64,000 nt of DNA from Tindallia magadiensis (lineage in GTDB: Bacteria > Bacillota > Clostridia > Peptostreptococcales > Tindalliaceae), in assembly GCF_900113635.1 (NCBI RefSeq), contig NZ_FOQA01000002.1, positions 248,001-312,000 of the forward strand. Direction: 5' to 3'. Below are positions 52,040 to 59,912 of this stretch, piece by piece. The position numbers and the translations under genes were made by a program. The notes under the pieces were generated by a model. It searched no databases. It was not told where the DNA came from and saw only the letters and a list, made by a program, of their open reading frames with translations. The stretch's first letter is position 1, and each line of letters starts with the position of its first letter.

Positions 52040-52411
52040 ATGGAGCCGTCGCAAAACATGGTGGATCAGATCATGAACCTTACCGGAGTGATTAATGAAG
52101 CCTTTATTCAAATGCAGAAACAGGTAGAAGCAGAACGGTACGATGATACAATTATGCTACTGGAAAATGCGATGAAAGGGATTGAAAGTCTTCAAAAAGC
52201 CGTACTACCGATGGCTGTCCAAGTGCCGGAAAGTAAGTTTAATGATTCGACCCGGCATTTGATGTCCGAAGTGGGATGCTTTTTAGAAAGTTACCATCAA
52301 AAGAAAGCGGATGAAATGGAGATGAAAATGGAAGATCAGGTAATTCCTGCGTTTCAGGATTGGAAAGAAGAAGTGGAAACGGTGATGGGAGGGATGAAGG
52401 AATGGATGTAG
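52040..52411 (+). CDS. Small helical protein, paralogue of 39842-40210
   Basis: 123 residues, helical, Met/Glu/Gln-rich. The central pattern RYDDTIMLLENAMKGIESLQKAVLPM and the C-terminal FQDWKEEVETV align with the 39842-40210 protein. I do not know the family's function. It overlaps the YjfB-like gene by 10 bp, and fliS lies 300 bp downstream, so a motility-related chaperone or regulator is plausible. GGGAGGGTAA precedes ATG 52040. Confidence 0.75.
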   Translation: MEPSQNMVDQIMNLTGVINEAFIQMQKQVEAERYDDTIMLLENAMKGIESLQKAVLPMAVQVPESKFNDSTRHLMSEVGCFLESYHQKKADEMEMKMEDQVIPAFQDWKEEVETVMGGMKEWM

Positions 52412-52599
52412 CGGCTATGTCAATAGCACTGAACCAGATGAAACTTCAACAGGAAGCCAGTGTATCTGTGCTTAAGATGGCAATGGATGGTGGATCCTCT
52501 CAGATGGAAGGTTTAGAAAAAATGTTGGATACCAACACCAAAATGTTGGAACAATCCGTAACACCTCATCTGGGAGGTAATCTGGATATTCAATTATAG
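52402..52599 (+). CDS. YjfB-family putative motility protein
   Basis: 65 residues. MDVAAMSIALNQMKLQQEASVSVLKMAMDGG with a Met/Gln-rich helix fits the small YjfB family found in motile Bacilli and Clostridia, annotated as putative motility protein. ATG 52402 has GGGAGGG eight bases upstream, inside the end of the preceding gene, so the two are translationally coupled. Function unproved. Confidence 0.7.
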   Translation: MDVAAMSIALNQMKLQQEASVSVLKMAMDGGSSQMEGLEKMLDTNTKMLEQSVTPHLGGNLDIQL

Positions 52600-52601
52600 G
52601 G

Positions 52602-52628
52602 TTAAGTTTCAGCTGTTTTAGCCGATAA
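52602..52628 (+). promoter_or_regulatory. Sigma-28 promoter upstream of fliS
   Basis: TTAA, 15 bases, GCCGATAA: all but two bases of the TAAA-N15-GCCGATAT consensus. It starts two bases after the YjfB-like stop, giving fliS a leader of about 75 nt. Confidence 0.75.
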
Positions 52629-52712
52629 TAGTATTGAACACATTATACAGAGAGACAAAATATCAATTGATCATAATAAATTAAGAGGATAAAATACTAA
52701 AGAGGTGTTAAA

Positions 52713-53210
52713 ATGGCAATGAACAATCCTTATCCAGAAAACAAGCAGATGCAGAATCCTAAAATTTACAAAATGCAAAAGCAGGTAAACCTGAACCAGG
52801 AATCTTACCAGGAAAAAACGAAATCAACCGGGCAGAACGGACAGAAACAAGCGAATCCATATCTTCAATCCCAAGTAATGACAGCATCTCCGCAAGAGTT
52901 GGTGGTAATGCTCTATGACGGTGCTATTCGGTTTATCAACCAAGCGGTAACGGCTATTGAAAAAAAAGATATGGAAAATGCACATCATTTTAATATGCGA
53001 GCTCAAAACATTTTTCTTGAATTGATGAGTGGATTGAACCAAGAGTATGAAATTTCTGAGGATTTCTTTAAGATGTATGAGTTTATTCATTACCACTTGA
53101 TTGCGGCTAATTCAGAAAAAAGCATTGAGAAGCTGAAGGAAGCAGCAGCATTGACTAGGGAAATCAAAGAAGCATGGAAACAGGCAATGGAGAGTGTCAA
53201 ATCTTCTTAG
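52713..53210 (+). CDS. fliS: Flagellar export chaperone FliS
   Basis: 165 residues. The FliS core starts near residue 47: NPYLQSQVMTASPQELVVMLYDGAIRFINQAV, then a four-helix pattern to the C-terminus. FliS binds the C-terminal D0 of flagellin and delivers it to FlhA. A 45-residue polar N-terminal extension rich in Gln, Asn and Lys is unusual for FliS (usual length near 130). AAAGAGGTG precedes ATG 52713. In contrast to many genomes, fliD and flaG lie 3 kb away rather than adjacent. Confidence 0.94.
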   Translation: MAMNNPYPENKQMQNPKIYKMQKQVNLNQESYQEKTKSTGQNGQKQANPYLQSQVMTASPQELVVMLYDGAIRFINQAVTAIEKKDMENAHHFNMRAQNIFLELMSGLNQEYEISEDFFKMYEFIHYHLIAANSEKSIEKLKEAAALTREIKEAWKQAMESVKSS

Positions 53211-53375
53211 GTTTCAAAGAAGAAAAAGAATAGAATCACTGAGAAACCCCTGTTTATGATATAATCATAGGCAGGGGTTGTTTATGCTCAATGAGCCATT
53301 GCTTATCATCGATTTTTAGTTGCAATAGGCGGAAAACGTCTTTTTTCTTTGAATATGAAGGAGCGTGAAAAAGGA

Positions 53376-53765
53376 ATGAAATATCATAACTGTCCTGTTT
53401 GCGGTCATCTGGTGACGGATCAGCCAGAAGGAGAGCTTCTTTGCACGGAATGTGCAAAGGAGTCAGGAGATCCTTATAAAAGAGTGAGAGACTATGTCTA
53501 TGATCATCCAGGAGCAACCGTGCTAGAAGCTGAAGAAGCTACAGGGGTGAGCCGGTCGTTGATTATGCGCTATGTCCGGGAAGGACGCATCTCGCTGTTG
53601 GAAAAACGAAGTATTATGAGAGTTTGCAAAACCTGTGGTGTTGCTGTAGATTATGGAGATTTCTGCCTTGAATGTAAAAAGAAAAATATGGAAATAGAGC
53701 TTAAACAAAAAGGAAACGCCACCAAAAGCCAAGTGAGCAGCTTTGGGCGGCGGAGGCGTCGATAA
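53376..53765 (+). CDS. YvyF-type flagellar zinc-ribbon protein (copy 2)
   Basis: 129 residues with the same layout as 19993-20421: ribbon CPVC...CTEC, helix-turn-helix-like YVYDHPGATVLEAEEATGVSRSLIMRYVREGR, ribbon CKTCGVAVDYGDFCLEC, basic Arg-rich tail. It is clearly a diverged paralogue. Start uncertain: ATG 53376, with AAGGAGCG some 12 bases upstream, or ATG 53355. It lies between fliS and ychF, away from comF-flgM. Confidence 0.8.
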   Translation: MKYHNCPVCGHLVTDQPEGELLCTECAKESGDPYKRVRDYVYDHPGATVLEAEEATGVSRSLIMRYVREGRISLLEKRSIMRVCKTCGVAVDYGDFCLECKKKNMEIELKQKGNATKSQVSSFGRRRRR

Positions 53766-53775
53766 AATGACCATG

Positions 53776-53799
53776 GTTTTAATGATTAAACATTAAAAC
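53776..53799. terminator. Palindromic hairpin between the yvyF copy and ychF
   Basis: Perfect 9-bp stem GTTTTAATG/CATTAAAAC; the ychF stop codon lies in the 6-base loop. It is A/T-rich and lacks a strong T run, so termination is only a suggestion. Confidence 0.4.
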
Positions 53800-54874
53800 G
53801 GAAGTTAATAATATCGCCATCTTTTACAAGGTATTCTTTTCCTTCTAGACGGACTTTTCCAAGCTCCTTGAGCTTAACAGTGGAAGGGTTTTCTTTAAAA
53901 TCTTCAAAGGCAGTTACTTCGGCTCGAATAAATCCTTTTTCAATATCAGTATGAATTTTACCGGCGGCTTTTTTGGCAATGGTTTCTTTGCGAATGGGCC
54001 ATGCGCGGACTTCGTCTTCGCCACTGGTTAAAAAAGAAATAAGGCCCAGCAAATCATAGGCTGCCCGTGCTACTCGGTGGATACCAGGCTCCTGGATGCC
54101 CAGCTCATCCATAAACATTTCTCGATCCTCATCTTCCAATTGACTAATTTCCTGTTCAGATTTAGCGCTAAGAGCAATTAAGGGTAGGTGTCGCTCTTTA
54201 CAATAATTTTCCAGCGCATCTTGTGCCGGATATTTTCCTTCGGAAAGCTGATTTTCGTCAATATTGACAACGATCATCATTGGTTTTTCTGATAAAAATC
54301 CAAAGGTTTTTAATAATTCCTGTTCTTCTTCTTCCAGGTTTAGTTCGTGAATCAGTTTTCCATTTTCAAGAGCTTCCTGGCACTTTTCCAACACTTCTTT
54401 TTCAGCCAGATGTTCTTTGGTTACTTTTTTTCCACTTTGAATTCGCTGGATCCGGTTTTCGATCACCCCCAGATCGGAAAAAAGAAGCTCCATGTTAATA
54501 GTTTCGATATCACGCATAGGGTCAATCGAACCTTCTGGATGTAGTACCTGGTCATTTTCAAAAACTCGCACCAGATGAATCAACGCATCTACTTTTCGAA
54601 TGGTGTCCAGAAACTGGTTACCCACCCCTTTGCCCGTGCTTGCCCCCTGAACCAGCCCAGGCACATCCGTTAGCTCGATCGTAGCCGGAGTGATTTTTTT
54701 TGGCTGGTAATGAGCGGCTAAAAAATCAATACGTTCATCGGGTATTTTAACAATGCCGGTGTGGGCTTCCACCTTTCCTGTAGCAAAACCGGCGGTTTCT
54801 TCTTCGGCGCCGGTCAGTAAATTAAATAAGGTGGTTTTTCCTGTTGTGGGCAGTCCCACGATTCCAATTTTCAT
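53786..54874 (-). CDS. ychF: Obg-family ATPase YchF
   Basis: 362 residues, the normal length. Walker A GLPTTGKTTLF near 7-17; the G4 motif is NVDE (VVNIDENQLS) rather than NKxD, as in YchF, which prefers ATP. DVPGLVQGASTGKGVGNQFLD is the switch region. A coiled-coil arm and a C-terminal TGS domain ending DGDIINFRFNV complete it. It binds ribosomes and affects stress responses. AGGAGG precedes the ATG on the minus strand. Confidence 0.96.
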   Translation of the reverse strand: MKIGIVGLPTTGKTTLFNLLTGAEEETAGFATGKVEAHTGIVKIPDERIDFLAAHYQPKKITPATIELTDVPGLVQGASTGKGVGNQFLDTIRKVDALIHLVRVFENDQVLHPEGSIDPMRDIETINMELLFSDLGVIENRIQRIQSGKKVTKEHLAEKEVLEKCQEALENGKLIHELNLEEEEQELLKTFGFLSEKPMMIVVNIDENQLSEGKYPAQDALENYCKERHLPLIALSAKSEQEISQLEDEDREMFMDELGIQEPGIHRVARAAYDLLGLISFLTSGEDEVRAWPIRKETIAKKAAGKIHTDIEKGFIRAEVTAFEDFKENPSTVKLKELGKVRLEGKEYLVKDGDIINFRFNV

Positions 54875-54956
54875 TTTCTATTCCTCCTGAAATACTTTCT
54901 TTTTTTATCTTTTTTATCATTGATAGCGTTAAGTTTTTCAATAAAATAGCTGCGCT

Positions 54957-55805
54957 TTAGTAACCCGTATGTGATGGGCCGTTGATAGCAATATAGGTTT
55001 TGACAAAATGATGATACAAGCCTTGTATTTCCTGTATTTCTTTTACATGAGCAGAAGGAAAGGCCTGTTGGTCCACTTGGCTAATTGGCAGAACCCCTGG
55101 CGAAGTGCCGGTTAAAAACAGGCCATCGGCACTTTCTATTAATTTTTGGGAAATAGGCTGTTCTATGCAAGGGTACCCTAGTCGGTCAAGCAAGGATAAA
55201 ACCGTTTTGCGAGTCACTCCTTCCAATACTTTCTGGGAAGGCGATGTATAAAACTGGCCATTTTTCACAACGAAAAAATTAGAGCGGCTGCCCTCTGTGA
55301 TTTCATCAGCTCCGTTGATCAGCAAAGCTTCATAAACACCTGCCTCTCGGATAGCTTTTTGGATAGGTTCCCTAAACTTTGTAGCAATGACCTTGGCTTT
55401 TGGGTTCTCTCTTTCAGCCGCAATCCTTATAACAGGAACCCCTTGTTCGAGTTGCCGCTTGGATGGATAATAACTGGTAATAAAGAAAAGGTATAAGGTT
55501 GGCTGCTCTTCATCCAGATGGTTCATCAACACTTTTATGTTATGATCGCTGACGTGGTTTTTTTGGATCAGTTGGTGCAACTGGGCATGGATCCTTGCTG
55601 GTTCTAAAGAGATATCATATCCCAGTAAAGAAAGAGACTGCTGCATCCGGTCCAGATGAGCCTCCCAGAAAAGAGGAATACCGTTAATGACTCGAATAAC
55701 TTCATATACCGAAGGGGTGATAATGACTTTTTCTGGATCAAACTGATCGGTAGAATAGGCAAAGCCGTTTCGTAAAAAAAAGTCTTTTTCAATTTCTCGT
55801 TGCAT
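54957..55805 (-). CDS. Class IV aminotransferase (branched-chain / aminodeoxychorismate lyase-like)
   Basis: About 282 residues. PSVYEVIRVINGIPLFWEAHLDRMQQSLSLL, the catalytic-lysine region (KVIATKFREP) and YEALLINGADEITEGSRSNFFVV are hallmarks of fold-type IV PLP enzymes (BCAT, D-amino acid aminotransferase, PabC). The sub-type cannot be set from motifs. The in-frame ATG at 55805 is eight bases from GGGAGG and is better placed than ATG 55811. Probably cotranscribed with nothing; ychF lies 82 bp downstream. Confidence 0.85.
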   Translation of the reverse strand: MQREIEKDFFLRNGFAYSTDQFDPEKVIITPSVYEVIRVINGIPLFWEAHLDRMQQSLSLLGYDISLEPARIHAQLHQLIQKNHVSDHNIKVLMNHLDEEQPTLYLFFITSYYPSKRQLEQGVPVIRIAAERENPKAKVIATKFREPIQKAIREAGVYEALLINGADEITEGSRSNFFVVKNGQFYTSPSQKVLEGVTRKTVLSLLDRLGYPCIEQPISQKLIESADGLFLTGTSPGVLPISQVDQQAFPSAHVKEIQEIQGLYHHFVKTYIAINGPSHTGY

Positions 55806-55917
55806 CAGCATTACCTCCCAAAGGATCGATGTAGTAATTAGGTCACAAAGTGATTCTTTTGTTACTCCTGATTCTAAACTAATATTGTATCATTGTTCAT
55901 AAATATTGAAAAGAAGG

Positions 55918-55944
55918 TAAACTTTTTTGAATTTTATCCGATAC
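55918..55944 (+). promoter_or_regulatory. Sigma-28 promoter of flaG-fliD
   Basis: TAAA, 16 bases, CCGATAC: fits TAAA-N15-(G)CCGATAT with T for the first G and C for the last T. About 85 bp ahead of flaG. Confidence 0.85.
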
Positions 55945-56029
55945 TATTTATAACAGGTTAATTGTGTGCTTTTTCAGATGGGAAAGGATTCAAAGAACCA
56001 AATACGCATCATTCCAGGGAGGGAGCAAT

Positions 56030-56428
56030 ATGAAAATAGATGGTATTGCCACGGACCGTGTACAATCTTCGCAGGCAACTGAACGAGTACAGTTAAGGCA
56101 GGGAAGCCAAGGGTCAGTGGTTGAAACAGAAAACAACGAGAAAAGAAGAGAAAATAGAATTACCCAGCATGAAAGAATGGAAAAAAAATTAGAAAAAAGT
56201 GATAGAGTTGAAGACCTTCAGGATGCTTTGGATCAAGCCAATAAAAGCTTTGAACCGCTAAACCGGCATTTTGAGTTTTCTTCCCATGACAAGCTAAATC
56301 GGGTCATGGTAAAAGTAATCAATACGAAAACAGATGAAGTGATTCGGGAAATTCCGCCAGAAAAGCTGGTTGATATGGTGGCGAATATGTTGGAAGTAGC
56401 AGGAATCTTGGTGGATGAACGAGGTTAA
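56030..56428 (+). CDS. flaG: FlaG-family flagellar protein
   Basis: 132 residues. After a polar N-terminal region, the conserved FlaG end is clear: FSSHDKLNRVMVKVINTKTDEVIREIPPEKLVDMVANMLEVAGILVDERG. FlaG proteins influence filament length and occur upstream of fliD, as here. ATG 56030 follows GGGAGGGAG; the frame is open further upstream but that part overlaps the leader. First gene of a sigma-28 operon. Confidence 0.92.
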   Translation: MKIDGIATDRVQSSQATERVQLRQGSQGSVVETENNEKRRENRITQHERMEKKLEKSDRVEDLQDALDQANKSFEPLNRHFEFSSHDKLNRVMVKVINTKTDEVIREIPPEKLVDMVANMLEVAGILVDERG

Positions 56429-56478
56429 GGACTGTCATTGATTTCTAAGGAAAGTACAATCGAAAGGAGTAGAGGAAA

Positions 56479-58089
56479 ATGATGGATCGAATGCGGTTCG
56501 GCGGATTAAACTCCGGAATCGATACCCATGATATGATTGATCAGATGATGAGAGTGGAGCGAATGAGAGTTGATCGCTTTCATCAGCGAAGCCAGACCAT
56601 TCAATGGCGTCAAGAAGCAGCTCATGAGATGAACAAGCGGATTGCTCAGTTTGTTTTAGACAGCCGGCAGAACTTTGGGTTAAACCAGGTAAGCTACAGT
56701 GGGCAGATCAGAACCTCTGAGGTAAATCGGTTTGATTGGATTAAGAGTGCTCAATCTTCTAATGAATCCGTTGTGAGAGCACGAGCTAATGCGAATGCTA
56801 TTGAGGGAAATCATACGGTGGAAGTAAAACAAAGAGCTGAGGTAGGGAGTATTACTTCACAAGATATGTCAGCGATTACATCGGATGATGGAAGAACCTT
56901 TCAATTTGGAGATGGAGTGGAATCTCGGGAACTAAAAATTCAAGTTGGAGATACGGTACAAACCTTTACGGTTGAAAACGGTAGCCACGTTTCTAGTCTG
57001 GCAACGCAGATTCGAAATGCTACAGATGAAGATGGAAATAGTCTTGGCCTCAATGCTTCTTATGATGCTAACTTTGGAAGAATGATGATTACCACTCGGG
57101 AAACTGGAGCGGAACAGTCTTTTACAATCCTTGAAGATGATCTGGGTGCTCATATGTTTGAAGGTTTTGATGCAGACGGAAACTTAGAAAGAGCTGGTCA
57201 AGATGCCATTATTGAGTTTAATGGGGAAGAGGTTAAGCATCACAGTAACAATATTGAGATTTTTGGCATTCACTTGGACATTCAGGGCGGGGCACCGCTG
57301 AATGAAGTAACCACCATCAGCGTTCAAACGGATGTGGATGGTATGGTAGATAAAATTAAAGAATTTGTGAATGAATATAATAAGTTATTGGATGATATGA
57401 ATGAACAACTAAAACAAGAAGAATACCGGGATTATCGACCATTGACAGATGAAGAAAAAAGAGCGATGTCTGATAATGAAGTTGAAATGTGGGAAGAACG
57501 GGCGAAAAGTGGTTTATTAAGAAATGATGAATCCATGACTCGTATGATGCAAAATCTTCGCTTAGGCATGTATCAGGAAGTGGAAGGGGCAACTGGCGCC
57601 TTTAATCAGATTACACAAATTGGTATTACTACCGGGAATTATCAGGATGGTGGAAAACTTGAAATTGATGAGGATCGGTTGAGGGATGCGATCAACGAAG
57701 ATGCAGAAGGAGTCGTAAATCTTTTATTCAAAACCTCCAGTGCGGAAGATCCGGCACAGCGAAAAGCAGAAAGTGGTCTTTTTCAGCGCATGAGTGATGA
57801 AATGGTGGCAGGAATGCAGGATAGTGTTCGGCGATTAGGGGTAGGCGAACATGCAGATACCCTGCGATCTGTACAGGGGAATATGTTGATTGATTTTGTT
57901 ACAAAAAATAGTAGTTTGAGTGTATCGGACCGGGATATTTTATCGATTAATCAACGAATCGAACGTGAAGAACGTAGATTAGCCCGAAGAGAAGAACAAC
58001 TCTGGGCTCAATTTACGGCGATGGAAAAAGCAATGGGAGAAATGAATAATCAGGCAGACTGGTTGCAGCAACAGTTAATGCAGTTTTAG
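56479..58089 (+). CDS. fliD: Flagellar filament cap protein FliD
   Basis: 536 residues. N-terminus RFGGLNSGIDTHDMIDQMMRVERMRVDRFHQRSQTIQWRQEA is diagnostic, as are the central VDGMVDKIKEFVNEYNKLLDDMNEQLKQ and the C-terminal coiled coil (ISINQRIEREERRLARREEQLWAQFTAMEKAMGEMNNQADWLQQQL). FliD caps the filament and folds flagellin. The start is ATG 56479 or 56482 after AAGGAGTAGAGG. Followed by a FliT-like gene after 9 bp. Confidence 0.96.
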   Translation: MMDRMRFGGLNSGIDTHDMIDQMMRVERMRVDRFHQRSQTIQWRQEAAHEMNKRIAQFVLDSRQNFGLNQVSYSGQIRTSEVNRFDWIKSAQSSNESVVRARANANAIEGNHTVEVKQRAEVGSITSQDMSAITSDDGRTFQFGDGVESRELKIQVGDTVQTFTVENGSHVSSLATQIRNATDEDGNSLGLNASYDANFGRMMITTRETGAEQSFTILEDDLGAHMFEGFDADGNLERAGQDAIIEFNGEEVKHHSNNIEIFGIHLDIQGGAPLNEVTTISVQTDVDGMVDKIKEFVNEYNKLLDDMNEQLKQEEYRDYRPLTDEEKRAMSDNEVEMWEERAKSGLLRNDESMTRMMQNLRLGMYQEVEGATGAFNQITQIGITTGNYQDGGKLEIDEDRLRDAINEDAEGVVNLLFKTSSAEDPAQRKAESGLFQRMSDEMVAGMQDSVRRLGVGEHADTLRSVQGNMLIDFVTKNSSLSVSDRDILSINQRIEREERRLARREEQLWAQFTAMEKAMGEMNNQADWLQQQLMQF

Positions 58090-58098
58090 GAGGTATGT

Positions 58099-58614
58099 AT
58101 GAATAACGAAATTTCTCTAAGGAGTGCGATTGACCTATTAATGGAAAAACAGGAGATCCTATCGGATCTCCTGAATTTAACTGTGAAACAAAATGAAATG
58201 TTGGAAGACTCTGAAGAAGCTTTAAATCAGGAAGCTTTTTTAATTTGTGTAGAAGAACGTAACCGGATGATGAAATCCATCGATGACTTGGACAAGCTTT
58301 TTTTGGAGCAAATACAAGAAGTAAAGGATAAAACTGGGTATTTACAATTGGACCAGGTACCAAAGGGCATTTTTGATGCGGAGGAAGTGAGAGAGCTGCA
58401 AGAGGTAACCCAACAAATTCAACAAAAGCTTCAAAAAGTATCGACCATCGATACTGAAAACCGGGAAAAAATGAAAATATTTATGGAAAAGCTTAAAAGC
58501 GAAATTCAACAGATTCAAAAAGGAAAAAAAGCGATTCATGGTTATGCCAATACCAAGCAAAAACAACCATCACTGTTTATGGATAAAAAAGAAAAGAAGG
58601 ACCATCGTTTATAA
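58099..58614 (+). CDS. FliT/FlgN-like flagellar chaperone candidate
   Basis: 171 residues, helical, Gln/Glu/Lys-rich. SAIDLLMEKQEILSDLLNLTVKQNEML and EEALNQEAFLICVEERNRMMKSIDDLDK resemble FliT- and FlgN-type chaperones, and the place directly after fliD suits FliT, the FliD chaperone. A basic C-terminal tail follows. No diagnostic residue settles FliT against FlgN. AGGAGGT precedes ATG 58099. Confidence 0.7.
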   Translation: MNNEISLRSAIDLLMEKQEILSDLLNLTVKQNEMLEDSEEALNQEAFLICVEERNRMMKSIDDLDKLFLEQIQEVKDKTGYLQLDQVPKGIFDAEEVRELQEVTQQIQQKLQKVSTIDTENREKMKIFMEKLKSEIQQIQKGKKAIHGYANTKQKQPSLFMDKKEKKDHRL

Positions 58615-58644
58615 TGACAATAGACGCACAACATCATTGTTCTA

Positions 58645-58653
58645 TGTTATAAT
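58645..58653 (+). promoter_or_regulatory. Extended -10 promoter of the raiA-type RNA
   Basis: TGTTATAAT, exact extended -10. The predicted start lies at the first pairs of the RNA closing stem (58658). Confidence 0.65.
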
Positions 58654-58657
58654 AAAG

Positions 58658-58868
58658 ACAGAACAGAAGGTCTGTGGTTGTAAGTCCATGCCAGTCGCAG
58701 GCAAAAGGACCCACGTAACACAGCCAAAAGTGCTGTGGAGCATGGTGCGGCTTAGGAGTAAGTCCTGCCGGGCAATAATGTTCGAGAGGAGCGGCGTGAC
58801 GGCGAACCCGGAGCAAACCTTCCAGCAGGCGAGTGTGGGGGCAAAGACCAGGTCAGCTTCTGTTCTGT
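58658..58868 (+). ncRNA. Large structured ncRNA upstream of hpf (raiA-type RNA)
   Basis: About 211 nt, GC-rich against an A/T-rich surround. The ends pair perfectly: ACAGAACAGAAG (58658-58669) with CTTCTGTTCTGT (58857-58868). Inside are several internal helices (for example CACAGC/GCTGTG around 58720-58738) and unpaired purine-rich conserved-looking stretches. It has its own extended -10 promoter and terminator, so it is an independent transcript. It precedes a long HPF (raiA) gene, the position that gave the raiA RNA class of Clostridia and relatives its name. I assign it by position, size and architecture. Confidence 0.75.
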
Positions 58869-58869
58869 A

Positions 58870-58893
58870 AAAGTCGTTTAGGCGGCTTTTTTT
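58870..58893 (+). terminator. Terminator of the raiA-type RNA
   Basis: AAAGTCG/CGGCTTT stem (one T-G pair), loop TTTAGG, then a run of T. Confidence 0.85.
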
Positions 58894-58956
58894 GGTTTTT
58901 GTACTTGACTTTTTAGAATGTGGAAAACTATTTTTTTTATTTCTGTTTTCCCCATT

Positions 58957-59060
58957 TTCTCCACAGAAATGAATCCGCTGATTCCAAGTTATCAACAGAG
59001 TTACCCACATTATCCACAGGGAAGAAGTGTTTTTATCCACAATCCACAGACTTATCCACA
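58957..59060 (+). other. Cluster of DnaA boxes
   Basis: Three perfect TTATCCACA boxes (59010-59018, 59033-59041, 59052-59060) and near matches TTATCAACA (58989), TTACCCACA (59001) and TTCTCCACA (58957), all in the same orientation within 104 bp. No dnaA, dnaN or other origin gene is near. It may titrate DnaA or control hpf. Confidence 0.8.
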
Positions 59061-59149
59061 GCCTGGTAACAAAAAATGGAAAAAGAGAAAAACAGAGTGA
59101 ATAATTACTGGTTTGATCAAAAAAGAATAGGGTATAAATTAAGATACAA

Positions 59150-59171
59150 ACTTCATGGAAAACCATGAAGT
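59150..59171 (+). other. Hairpin in the hpf leader
   Basis: Perfect 9-bp stem ACTTCATGG/CCATGAAGT, AAAA loop, no T run. It lies 52 bp before the hpf start and may affect mRNA stability. Confidence 0.5.
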
Positions 59172-59223
59172 AGCAGCCAGGAGAGACATTAGAAAGAAAA
59201 CATGTTGGAAAGGGGCTGGAGAT

Positions 59224-59760
59224 ATGAAAGTAATCGTAACAGGCAGAAACTTTGACATAACAAATTCTCTGCGGGACACCATTGAATCGAAGCTGGATAA
59301 GTTAGAAAAGTATTTCAACAAGGAGGCGGAAGCACAGGTTACACTTTCTGTAGAAAAAGAAAGGCAAATCATGGAGGTGACCATTCCCCTAAGTGGCTCC
59401 GTACTGCGGGCTGAAGAATCTACAAAAGATATGTATAACACCGTTGACCGAGTGGTAGATAAGTTAGATAGCCAGTTAAGAAAGCATAAAACAAAACTAG
59501 AGAAAAATCGTATTAATAATTATGAGACCATTCGGTTTGAAAATATTCCAACTCAGGAAAAACAAGAGGAAGAAGAAGCGCGGATTGTGAAAACTAAGCG
59601 CTTTGCTGTTAAGCCAATGAGTCATGAAGAAGCGGTTTTACAAATGGAACTGGTAGGTCATAACTTTTATGTTTATGCCAATGATGAAACAAGCGAAGTG
59701 AATGTCGTGTATAAACGGAAAGATGGAAATTATGGACTTATTGAGCCGGAATTTGAATAA
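59224..59760 (+). CDS. hpf: Long-form ribosome hibernation promoting factor (HPF/RaiA)
   Basis: 178 residues. N-terminal S30AE domain: MKVIVTGRNFDITNSLRDTIESKLDKLEKYF. C-terminal dimerisation domain: VKTKRFAVKPMSHEEAVLQMELVGHNFYVYANDETSEVNVVYKRKDGNYGLIEP. Long HPF joins two 70S ribosomes into an inactive 100S dimer in stationary phase. ATG 59224 follows GGAAAGGGGCTGGAG; the frame upstream has no similarity. The raiA-type RNA and DnaA boxes lie upstream and a terminator downstream. Confidence 0.96.
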   Translation: MKVIVTGRNFDITNSLRDTIESKLDKLEKYFNKEAEAQVTLSVEKERQIMEVTIPLSGSVLRAEESTKDMYNTVDRVVDKLDSQLRKHKTKLEKNRINNYETIRFENIPTQEKQEEEEARIVKTKRFAVKPMSHEEAVLQMELVGHNFYVYANDETSEVNVVYKRKDGNYGLIEPEFE

Positions 59761-59778
59761 AAGAAGCAAAAAAAATAT

Positions 59779-59817
59779 CAGCCTGCCGGATTACTATCCG
59801 GTAGGCTGTTTTTTTTT
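59779..59817 (+). terminator. Terminator after hpf
   Basis: 12-pair stem CAGCCTGCCGGA/TCCGGTAGGCTG (one G-T pair), six-base loop, nine T. Confidence 0.93.
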
Positions 59818-59827
59818 ATGTTTTTTC

Positions 59828-59836
59828 TGATATAAT
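59828..59836 (+). promoter_or_regulatory. Extended -10 promoter candidate upstream of the DUF5317-like gene
   Basis: TGATATAAT, extended -10; 77 bp before the start. The -35 would fall in the T run of the hpf terminator. Confidence 0.45.
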
Positions 59837-59912
59837 GATAGTCATGATAAAAAGAATTTTTGAGAGAGTGCTTAAGTGAGGAATGGGAAGCTAATCGTGA
59901 GGATGTGATTTC

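Noticed and set aside
58957-59060. Chromosomal origin (oriC)
   Set aside because: No dnaA, dnaN, recF, rpmH or parA nearby and no clear AT-rich unwinding element paired with the boxes; a titration or regulatory cluster is more likely.
58642-59166. Minus-strand frame of 174 codons and the overlapping + frame 58538-58870
   Set aside because: They cover the structured RNA and the DnaA boxes; composition follows RNA pairing, and no ribosome site was seen.
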